This document shows, piece by piece, positions 56,547 to 64,000 of a stretch of DNA of 64,000 bases. The stretch covers positions 62,001-126,000 of the forward strand of contig JALBYF010000043.1 in assembly GCA_023212725.1 (NCBI GenBank), written 5' to 3'. The translations under genes and the position numbers were made by a program. The notes under the pieces were generated by a model, which was not told where the DNA came from, did not search any database, and worked only from the letters and a program-made list of their open reading frames with translations. The first letter of the stretch is position 1. Each line of letters begins with the position of its first letter. Source of the DNA: Tranzscheliella williamsii (lineage: Eukaryota > Basidiomycota > Ustilaginomycetes > Ustilaginales > Ustilaginaceae).

Positions 56547-56737
56547 CCCACCGCACCCCACCGAACTGAGCCGCGCCTTTTCCGTCCTTGTCTCGCCGTT
56601 TCTGCTCAGTTCGCCGCTTGCAATGAATTTCTTTTCCTGTGACTGCACGCGCGAGAATCATCAAGCCACGATGGCTGCCAGTAGGTGGGCGATAAAGAAG
56701 CCGGAGAGCATGTGCGGCAGGAATTGAAGGGGGGAGG

Positions 56738-59700
56738 CTATGGTGGGCCGGTGCGGGCGGAGAAGACGGAGAGGAGGAGGGCGGAAAAGTCGGCAAACAT
56801 GAACTGGGCGTCGCCGAGGGAGCTGCCGAAGGAGTACAGGAGGAGGACGGAGCAGAACTGGAGGAGCGAGGTGAGGCAGATGTAGGAGAAGCAGCCGAAC
56901 GAGGTGACCAGGGCGGCGCGGCCCTCCTTGATCGTGTCGATGACGCAGGCGATGTCGGGCTGGTTCGAGGTGAAGGGGGCTGCGACCGAGGCCTCTGCCT
57001 CGGAGAGCGAGATGCCGATGTCGGCGGCCTTGAGTGCGCCGCAGTCGTTGGCGCCGTCGCCACACATGCCCACGGTGTAGCCGAGCGCCTGGAGCCGCTC
57101 GATCAGCTCGTGCTTCTCGTCGGGCGACATGCGCGCAAAGATGGCGCCCTTGATCAGCATCCGCCGCAGCGTCTCCACCGGCGCAAAGTCGACCATCCAG
57201 CGGAACACATCGCCGGTCAACGCCAGCTGGTAGTCTTGGAAGTCAAACTCGTCTAGATCCAGCACGTGCCGGTCGGTCTCGCGCGGCTTGAGATTGTATG
57301 GGTCCAGCTTGATCCGGTCGTCGTCGACGCTCGACCAGTCGACCACGGCGCGCGCCGTCCGCTGCCCGCCCTCGACAAACGTCGGCATAAACACGTGCGC
57401 CGACGGCCCCACCATCCCGCACTCGCGCGCAACGCTGATCGCCGTCCGCGCATTGTCGCCCGTCACCATCTTGGTAATGATGTTGGCCTCCTTGAGCGTC
57501 GCAATCGCCGGCGCCGTCCCCTCCTTGAGCTTATTCTCAAAGATGATCAGCCCCAGGAAGCGCAGCCCGCTCTCCGCCTGCTCGCGCCGCATCCGCTGCG
57601 CCTTGATCCAGCTCATGCCCGGCATCGACTTGCCTGCACACGCAATCACACGGTATCCGTGCTTGGTGTAGTACGACAGCAGATCCTCGTAGTCGGCAGG
57701 GAAGCTGGCCTTGTCGCAGATATCGGCCATCACCTCCGGCGCTCCCTTGACGAACACCTCCATCGACTGGGACTTGAGCCGCTTCACAACTACGCTCATC
57801 CGCCGCAGCGCCGAGACAAACTCAAACGTCCGCAGCACACCCAGCTCGAGAAAGTGGGCATGTCGCCCCGACTTGATCGCATCCTCCATTTCGAACGCCT
57901 GGCCACCCGGCGGGCGGACAACCGTCTGCACCAGCGCAGGAGGCCGTTCGGTCAGCTTGCTCTTGCCGTTCTTGGCCGTGCCCGTCTTCGTGGTGGCCTT
58001 GGCAGAGCGTTCCTTGCCCTCGTCCAGCGTCCAGCCGGTGTATTCAAACATCTTGACGTCCAGCGGGTCGCCAATCACCTCTCCGTCGACCACCTTGAGC
58101 GAGTGGCAGGTCGCCAAAGCGTACAGCAGCGGGATTTTTCGCGCATCCGTGTCGCTCTTGCTCCCGATATTAACTGGCATTTCGTCGACGGTTTCGTGCA
58201 GCTCGCTGAACCGCCCGGCCTTGAGGTCGATCGTCCGGGCTCCTAGAACGTCCAGACCGTCGGCGGTCAGGGTCCCCGTCTTGTCGAAGCAGAAGACGTT
58301 GACTTTGCCGCCGATGATGACCCGGTTGGGGGAGATGCAAAAGATGCCAAGCTTCCGGAGGCGGTTGATGGCAAAAGAGATTCCGATCGACATGGTAGCG
58401 GGCAGCGCCGGCGGCACGACAACAGTAATAAGGTCCAGAGCGCGGATCACGATCGTATGCCAGGCGATTCCGATCTTGACAAAGTTGACCGCAGCACCGG
58501 TGAAGCCCACCGCAGCGACAATGGCAAGGAAGCCGATGAAGCGGAAAGAATCGCGATAGAACTTGAAACCCATGGGCTTCGGGAAGAGCATGCTCCGAAC
58601 CAGGGCCCCCTTGGTGGTATTGAATCCGGTGCGGACTACCATGGCCTTGGCGCCGGCTTCGTTTTTGTCACTGGTGCCGCTGCCTCGGATCCGGATGATG
58701 CGTGTGCCGGCGAAGAGAAAGTGTTTGGCAAGGTCCGGCGTGACATCGGTGCCATTGGCATGCAGGCCAGGTAAGCTTTGGGTAACCAGGGGCACCTTGC
58801 TGACTGGCACACTTTCTCCCGTTAGCATGCTTTCGTTGACAATGGCGTCTCCGCTCAGCAGCACACTGTCGGCGGGGAACAATAGCAGACCATTCTCGGT
58901 GACATCGTAGACGTCTCCTGGCACGAGAGCGCTGGAGTCCAAGGTTTGCCATGTGCCTTCACGCAAGACGCGAACCTCGCACGTGAAGCGGCTCATCTCG
59001 CGCATGCGATTTACCGTCTGGCGAGTCTCGATGAGGGTGGTGAAGATCGAAGCGAGTGATATCACTGCAATGCAGAAGGCATAGTAGTAGTAGTCGTCGA
59101 AAGACCAGAGGATAATGGAAACGATTTGAAACATGTAGAAGGGATGAAGTACCTCGTCGACAAGCAGCTGCCATGTCGATTTCGCCTTGATCTCAATCAG
59201 GTTGCCACCGAAGATGGTCGTCCGATCCTTTTCAGCATCCCAGGTGATTCCGTTGTTGATAGTGCTGATGGACGTCCAGAGAGGATCTCTCCAGTCCTTG
59301 ACCATTCTAAACCTTCCCGAAGGAGGATGGAGCGCGAAGCGGGTGTATCTGTAGTCGAAGTAGGTGAAGTCCATCAGTTGCTCGGTGTGTACGCCAGAAA
59401 GCATGGCTTGCGCAGGATCTCCCTCGGCGATCGCAGTCGCTGTGCTGCCGTTGACAGTGTCAGAGTGGAGTTTTGGGGAGCCATCGCCCACAATGCTGTT
59501 TTTGGCCGAAGTATTTTTGGAAGGGGCGTTGCTCTTGACGACAAGGCCCGGAGGGAGGGTGGCCGCGGGGCTGCTCTGGAATTCGGCCTGGGTTGCCGGA
59601 GGCTCTCGACTGGAGTGCGAGAAGACAGTGGCAAGCGGACGGGCAAAGGGAATCGTGACCATCTCCTCCTTGTGAAGATCACCCCACTGATTCTCGACCA

Positions 59701-61183
59701 TGATAAAGTCGGCATCTTCGAAGTTGACCTCCTGACAAACGTACTTGATGCGGAGCCCTGGCAGCCAGCGGCCAAGGAGATAAACAATGCCTACAGTGAG
59801 GAAGCAAACGACAGTGTAGAGGACGTGACGCAGGACCAGCGTGCGGTAGCCTTTGAAGCGGATCAGGGTATCTTCTTCGGCCAGGTAGACCTGCTGCCTA
59901 CTGCGGGTGTTCTTGTCGAGGAAGCTAAGCTCCTTCAGTGCGTCTGCCGTACTTTTTGCCGACTCGCCATCTCGATTGCCTGATCGATGGAGATCCGCAT
60001 CCGATCGCCCAAAGCCGGACGCGTTGACGTGTTCGGAAAGACGGCGACCGCCAATCTCTGCGTCGAGCTCGTCTTCCGGCGGATGGTCGGTGGAGTAGCG
60101 GGTATCACCAAACACGGGATCGACAGCACCGGTAAGTGTGCCGAAGGCGGACGGCAGGAGGCCGTTGCGGTTGGAGCCGCCTTCTTCGTCTGAGGTGTCA
60201 TAGGAAGATGGATCGTCTTCGTCCTCGTTGAAATCGTCGTTGTCGTCGAAGCCGTAATCCTCGTCGCTCCAACCTCTGCCGTCTTGATCCAGATCCGAAC
60301 GAGCGGCTTCAGACGGAGCACCGCGCGAAGAGAGAGCAGAGCTGGAAGAGTGCCTCCTGCCGAGCAAGGGACGGGAGAAGGAGCGGCGACTGGCCTTGTC
60401 GTCGTCGTCGTCGGGTCGATCGCCACGGAACGAGGCAAGGATGGAGCCCAACATGCCTTTGGGCTGGCTGGTTCCGGACAGGTCGGCGTCTTCGGGGAGG
60501 CGCTTCCTACGTCCAAAGTGGTAAGCGCTGCCGCTCCTGCCGCTTTTGCCGCTGCGTTGGCTTGGAGGCTTGCGACGGCCTGCCACCGAGTCAGGCGAGA
60601 TGCTACGTTCGCTGGACGTGGTAATCGCTTCGCTCTGTGCCGAGGCGGTGGAGAGTTTGCGGGTGCGACGGGGCGAACGGCCTTCCATAGAAATGCGTCT
60701 CCTGGAAGTGCGAGACGACTTGCGGCCGAGTTCTGGCCGAGCGAGTTGATGGCGCATGCTGCTGATAGAGCTGGGCACGGCACCTGCGCCTGGCCCATCA
60801 AAGATGCTAGCCTGCTCATCGTAGCTTCCCACCTGACTGTCTCTGCGCCTTCGCCGACCTATATCTAGAGGTGCTCCAGACGACGAATTGTCTTTCTCTT
60901 GGTCGCCGTGCAAGTCAAGGCCAGCGTCTCGCTGAGACTGGGCCCACTCGAAAGCCTCCCTGGTTTCGCTTTCGTCGAAGTAGGGCGATGAAGGAATGGG
61001 GGGGGAGCCTTCCTGCGCCACATCCGCTTGCTCTTCTGCCTGGTGGACTTGCCGTGCAGATGCCCTATCCGGCAGACGAAAAGGCGCTTGATACTCGTCT
61101 CCGGCGATTTCGAAAGGTTGCTGCGAGCCGGCACCGCGTCTCGGCGTTGCCTGCCCAGCATCGGGACGATGAGGCTCGGACAT
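56738..61183 (-). CDS. YPK9: P5B-type ATPase, N-terminal through M6 (Ypk9/ATP13A2-like), lacking the C-terminal membrane segments
   Basis: 1481 residues. About 400 disordered Ser/Arg/Asp-rich residues come first, then the P5B membrane and catalytic core: TLVLRHVLYTVVCFLTVGIVYLLGRW, A-domain MLTGESVPVSK (about 786), M4 VVPPALPATMSIG (PPALP, diagnostic of P5B, about 926), phosphorylation motif CFDKTGTLT (about 967), hinge CGDGANDCGAL (about 1376), then M5-M6 ending SALLLSVFSARTGPP and a TAG. Homologs continue through M7-M10; here those lie in a separate ORF upstream (61727-62347). P5B pumps move polyamines or similar cations out of late endosomes or vacuoles. In the next frame after the TAG, TIASPLQFLPHMLSGFFIAHLLAAIVA gives a different hydrophobic tail, so a frameshift-plus-divergence is another reading. 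Confidence 0.9.
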   Translation of the reverse strand: MSEPHRPDAGQATPRRGAGSQQPFEIAGDEYQAPFRLPDRASARQVHQAEEQADVAQEGSPPIPSSPYFDESETREAFEWAQSQRDAGLDLHGDQEKDNSSSGAPLDIGRRRRRDSQVGSYDEQASIFDGPGAGAVPSSISSMRHQLARPELGRKSSRTSRRRISMEGRSPRRTRKLSTASAQSEAITTSSERSISPDSVAGRRKPPSQRSGKSGRSGSAYHFGRRKRLPEDADLSGTSQPKGMLGSILASFRGDRPDDDDDKASRRSFSRPLLGRRHSSSSALSSRGAPSEAARSDLDQDGRGWSDEDYGFDDNDDFNEDEDDPSSYDTSDEEGGSNRNGLLPSAFGTLTGAVDPVFGDTRYSTDHPPEDELDAEIGGRRLSEHVNASGFGRSDADLHRSGNRDGESAKSTADALKELSFLDKNTRSRQQVYLAEEDTLIRFKGYRTLVLRHVLYTVVCFLTVGIVYLLGRWLPGLRIKYVCQEVNFEDADFIMVENQWGDLHKEEMVTIPFARPLATVFSHSSREPPATQAEFQSSPAATLPPGLVVKSNAPSKNTSAKNSIVGDGSPKLHSDTVNGSTATAIAEGDPAQAMLSGVHTEQLMDFTYFDYRYTRFALHPPSGRFRMVKDWRDPLWTSISTINNGITWDAEKDRTTIFGGNLIEIKAKSTWQLLVDEVLHPFYMFQIVSIILWSFDDYYYYAFCIAVISLASIFTTLIETRQTVNRMREMSRFTCEVRVLREGTWQTLDSSALVPGDVYDVTENGLLLFPADSVLLSGDAIVNESMLTGESVPVSKVPLVTQSLPGLHANGTDVTPDLAKHFLFAGTRIIRIRGSGTSDKNEAGAKAMVVRTGFNTTKGALVRSMLFPKPMGFKFYRDSFRFIGFLAIVAAVGFTGAAVNFVKIGIAWHTIVIRALDLITVVVPPALPATMSIGISFAINRLRKLGIFCISPNRVIIGGKVNVFCFDKTGTLTADGLDVLGARTIDLKAGRFSELHETVDEMPVNIGSKSDTDARKIPLLYALATCHSLKVVDGEVIGDPLDVKMFEYTGWTLDEGKERSAKATTKTGTAKNGKSKLTERPPALVQTVVRPPGGQAFEMEDAIKSGRHAHFLELGVLRTFEFVSALRRMSVVVKRLKSQSMEVFVKGAPEVMADICDKASFPADYEDLLSYYTKHGYRVIACAGKSMPGMSWIKAQRMRREQAESGLRFLGLIIFENKLKEGTAPAIATLKEANIITKMVTGDNARTAISVARECGMVGPSAHVFMPTFVEGGQRTARAVVDWSSVDDDRIKLDPYNLKPRETDRHVLDLDEFDFQDYQLALTGDVFRWMVDFAPVETLRRMLIKGAIFARMSPDEKHELIERLQALGYTVGMCGDGANDCGALKAADIGISLSEAEASVAAPFTSNQPDIACVIDTIKEGRAALVTSFGCFSYICLTSLLQFCSVLLLYSFGSSLGDAQFMFADFSALLLSVFSARTGPP

Positions 61184-61726
61184 GATCAGATCTGGCAGGG
61201 AGACAGGACAGAACGGGAGCTAGGCGAGCGGCGTCCTGCAACCGAGGGCCATGAAGACGTAAGTGGGTTTACAGGGTTAAGAGGTGTAGGGATGCGACGG
61301 GAAGAGGTGGTCGGTTGATGGGCCCAACCACAGTGATTTGCGAAGCTGCGCCTTTGCTCTTTGCAGGTCTACAAATAACAGCGACCTAACACTCATTGCG
61401 TCAACCCGCAGCTTGTGGCGCGTGGCTGATGTGCAGGCAGGAGAGCGCAACCTCTCATCGAGCAGCGACTTCACAGCTCACACTGTTCGGGGATGAACCT
61501 AACCCGTCGTTGGCGTCTGAATCTTACACCCCTGACTACCTGTCTACCCGCTTCACGGCAGAGTAACACGGGCCGCCGTTATTGACGACGGACACCGCTG
61601 CCCGAACAGTGGCAAAGGGGAAAGTGTTGAGCGACGACGAAGCGCCAATACAAGTACAGGAGGATGGAAGGATACGGAGGTGGATACGTTCGGTTGCGCA
61701 GGGACGAGCAGCGGGGGAAGTGAGGA
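61184..61726. other. Spacer between the two parts of the P5B ATPase
   Basis: 543 bases: 3' flank of the M7-M10 ORF and 5' flank of the main ATPase ORF. No open frame links the two in the order M6-M7. Nothing else was recognised. Confidence 0.55.
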
Positions 61727-62347
61727 TCATGGATCGCCGTCGTGTTGCATGCCCCTTTCGACAGACTTGTACATCTTGGAGCCATGCTTGCGGGACTTTC
61801 CCTTGCGCGCCCTTCTGAAGAAGCGCTGTAAACCTTTGGTGGCCTTGACAACGTGCTTCGACAGGACCGTCTCGAAGAGGAAGCAGAGACAGGTGTTGAG
61901 GAGGACAGCGACGAAGAGAGCCACGTGGAAGGATCGGGGGAAAGAGACCAAGCCAAGCAGATCGAAGACGACGCCAGAGGGCGTGAAGAGTGCATAGAGA
62001 GAGAAGAGCAGGAGCGCCGACACGGTGCCCATCAGCCAGACGTTGGTGTAGACGGGCTTGCGGTAGGGATACCCGGTGCTGTATACCAGCGAGCCAATGA
62101 TGTACTGGAATGACGAGATGAGGAAGATGGCCGAGTTCTCCGGGTTGGTCACGTTGAGCTCATCAGGGTTGATCTGTGGCGGCTCATACCACGGCTGTCT
62201 GCGGGTGTACCAAAATGCCCATAGCTGGAACGAGCCACAGATGGCGATCTGCCCGATCAAGCTGACCAGAACCTTGCACGAGACCAGGTTTGCAGTGGGC
62301 GCTTTTGGATGGATGGGCGTATGCACCTGTGCATATCCACTGGACAT
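61727..62347 (-). CDS. Separate ORF carrying the C-terminal M7-M10 membrane part of a P5B ATPase
   Basis: 206 residues from MSSGYAQVHTPIHPKAPTANLVS, where HPKxPTANLVS is the usual start of the P5B M6-M7 region. Four membrane segments follow: VLVSLIGQIAICGSFQLWAFWY, SAIFLISSFQYIIGSLVYST, LMGTVSALLLFSLYALF and FHVALFVAVLLNTCLCFLFETVL, then a basic tail (RRARKGKSRKHGSK). The loop QPWYEPPQINPDELNVTNPENS between the first two segments matches the lumenal loop of Ypk9/ATP13A2. It contains no catalytic residues. The main ORF of the same family lies downstream and stops just before this part. It may be a remnant of a second tandem copy or a living half-gene. Confidence 0.85.
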   Translation of the reverse strand: MSSGYAQVHTPIHPKAPTANLVSCKVLVSLIGQIAICGSFQLWAFWYTRRQPWYEPPQINPDELNVTNPENSAIFLISSFQYIIGSLVYSTGYPYRKPVYTNVWLMGTVSALLLFSLYALFTPSGVVFDLLGLVSFPRSFHVALFVAVLLNTCLCFLFETVLSKHVVKATKGLQRFFRRARKGKSRKHGSKMYKSVERGMQHDGDP

Positions 62348-62637
62348 CGTGGCTAGTAGGCGCCGCCTTTGCAGTGACAGCGTTGTTCTTCCGCAGTGCC
62401 GCTGTTGATGCTGTTGGAGGGTGACAGGCTCTCGCAGCTTCTGGCCTGCTAAAGCGAAATGGAAAGAGACGGTCCACTTTGCCTCATCACGCGTATCGGC
62501 CGGAAACGGCGAAGGGAAAGAGAAGACGGAAAGTGGACTGTTAAGGCGGACAAGCGCGTGCAAAAGGCAGGACGGAGGACGGATACAAGATCCTCGCTCG
62601 GTAGATGCCACTGAGCTGACACGCCCCACATCTGCCC
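62348..62637. other. Divergent promoter region
   Basis: 290 bases between the M7-M10 ORF (minus) and the SurE-like gene (plus). An open frame in the minus direction extends from the M7-M10 ORF to 62734 but lacks P5B similarity. No regulatory motif stands out. Confidence 0.45.
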
Positions 62638-64000
62638 ATGCTAAGGTCGCGACCGGCCCAACTTGTCCTTGCCAGCTTCCTGGTTCTGCTGAGCGCAGTC
62701 TTTCTGCGTCCAAGGCATTCCCCAGCTCCGCCACAGTCGTCGGCTTCGGCGGCTTCCATCGGTATCGATCTCGCGGGACAGTTGGCTGATAGCTTCGGCG
62801 AGCACCCGGTCATGTCCCAGCGCAACCTCAGCGCCTCAGCGGCTAGCGGCAAGCCAAGGGTACTTCTCGTCAATGACGATGGGCCGCCGTCCAAGGTGAG
62901 TAAGCAGAGGGCTGTATTTTGTCTGTGTCGCCCTCAAGACCGGTTTCTGACGCCTGTCGTCTCTCACAGCACTCGCCTCACGTCTTGGGGCTGTACGAAG
63001 CGCTCACCTCGCTAGGCTGGGATGTGACCGTGGTCCTGCCTTCTTTCCAAAAGTCGTGGGGGTCTATGCAGTTCTCGCTGCAGGGGCCGGTCAGCTATTG
63101 GTACTACTATCCGCTGAAGGACAACTTCGACGGGTCGCATCCAGGTACGGCAGAGTCGTGGTCGTCCACGCGGAGGCCGATCAACCGGGAACGCGGGGAG
63201 ATGGCCGAGTGGATTCTGCTGGACGGCTCGCCGACGACGGCGTGCAATGCGGGCCTGTTTAATCAGAATGCCTTCTTTGGCGTCTCGCAGCAGGCGGAGG
63301 GGGGCGCAGCCTCCACCGAGACGCCATTTGATCTGGTGGTGTCTGGGCCCAACTTTGGGCGGAATACGGGTACGGCGTTTGCGCTGTCGTCAGGGACGCT
63401 GGGGGCAGCGATGGCGGCGTCGCTGGCGGGGGTGCGGAGCATTGCGCTCTCCTTTGGCCATTTTGTGAGCAACCCGCCGACGTCGGCGGAGCGCGCGCGC
63501 GCCACGGGCCCGGGGCTCACGCCAGCGCGGTTGCGCGAGCTGGCGACAACCGCCAACCAGCTCGCCGCTGCGCTCACGCAGAGGCTCTGGCAGAGCTGGC
63601 ACACCGAACCAGAGGTGGGCTGCTACAGCGTCAACGTTCCGCTCAGCGAGACGCTGGTCCAGCCCCAAGTCGTCTGGACGCGGATCTGGGAGAACCGCTA
63701 CGGTCCGCTGTTCGCCGCCAATGCCGCGTCGCACTACACCTCCCCCCCAGCCCCGCTCCCACCCACGGCACCTCGCCCTGAACGCACGCTCCACTTTGCC
63801 CCCAACATGGCCTCTCTCCTCGGCCCCAAAATACTCCCTCCCGGCACCGACGTCTGGGCGATCCTCAACGGCTACATCAGCATCTCGCGCCTCCGCCCTA
63901 ACTTTATGGAGGTCGACAAGGACGGCCGCGGCCTCGACCCGCCGCGCACCGGCAGCGCCACAGCCACGCCACCCGAGCTCACGCCGGCCCTTGATCTCGA
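62638..64000 (+). CDS. SurE-like phosphatase/nucleotidase, secreted or membrane-anchored, partial
   Basis: Exon 1 is 62638-62895 and exon 2 starts at 62970 (donor GTGAGT, acceptor CTCACAG), joining NDDGPPSK to HSPHVLGLYEAL in phase 0. Exon 2 is open to the window end, so the C-terminus is missing. The N-terminus MLRSRPAQLVLASFLVLLSAVFL is a signal peptide or anchor. The SurE fold shows the metal-binding NDDG near residue 80, a downstream block LVVSGPNFGRNTG with the SGPNxGxN signature, then GTLGAAMAASLAGVRSIALS. SurE proteins are divalent-metal-dependent nucleotidases or acid phosphatases. In fungi they include secreted acid phosphatase-like proteins and the SurE-TTL protein Pby1; the signal peptide favours the former. 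Confidence 0.88.

Noticed and set aside
55293..56648. A 451-codon antisense frame over the MFS transporter
   Set aside because: Composition shadow (Glu/Gly/Arg-rich) with no family similarity.
1..64000. CRISPR arrays, insertion sequences or LTR elements
   Set aside because: No regularly spaced repeats, transposase or reverse-transcriptase signatures, or terminal repeats were found in reading the window.

Overview
The window looks like nuclear DNA of a basidiomycete fungus, most likely a smut or yeast-like relative (Ustilaginomycotina). Genes are compact, GC-rich and mostly intronless or interrupted by one or two short GT-AG introns. The gene set is plainly eukaryotic and fungal: Ssl1, Nop53, Vps60, Rvs161, Atp4, a PDR-type ABC transporter and an Ssu1-like sulfite pump. 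The genus is inferred from style and not proven. No rRNA, confident tRNA, CRISPR array or intact transposon was seen.

Layout. 1-5.1 kb: the 3' tail of an unknown gene, a long ORF fusing a MAT2B/RmlD-type domain to a Vps5-type PX-BAR sorting nexin, and a three-exon HAD phosphatase. 5.1-7.2 kb: a decayed fungal-specific transcription factor and a polypurine/polypyrimidine tandem repeat. 7.2-11 kb: a two-exon hexapeptide acetyltransferase and a PP5/Ppt1 phosphatase. 11.5-25.1 kb: housekeeping genes (Rvs161, Vps60, Ssl1, Nop53, Yar1-like) with two low-complexity unknowns. 26-29.2 kb: a compositionally different P-loop NTPase plus candidate PD-(D/E)XK nuclease gene of Crinkler/CR type. 29.5-35.3 kb: Atp4, a small hydrophilic stress-type protein, and a mitochondrial PDK/BCKDK-like kinase with an apparently intron-split start codon and an in-frame ORF past its stop. 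36.7-56.5 kb: a PDR ABC transporter, an HSF-type regulator, a dipeptidyl aminopeptidase, an amino-acid permease, an Ssu1-like pump, a DUF1349 protein and an MFS transporter. 56.7-62.3 kb: a P5B ATPase (Ypk9/ATP13A2 type) in two ORFs in swapped order. 62.6 kb to the end: a SurE-like phosphatase cut by the window edge.

There is no obvious pathway cluster. Themes are membrane traffic (Vps5, Rvs161, Vps60), ribosome assembly (Nop53, Yar1), and transport or detoxification (ABC, Ssu1, permease, MFS, P5B). The strongest points for follow-up are the split and order-swapped P5B ATPase, the MAT2B-Vps5 fusion with a long charged helix, the NTPase-nuclease gene, the multi-lesion transcription-factor pseudogene, and the split start codon plus downstream in-frame ORF of the PDK-like kinase. 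Exon borders were placed by eye from splice consensus and protein continuity.
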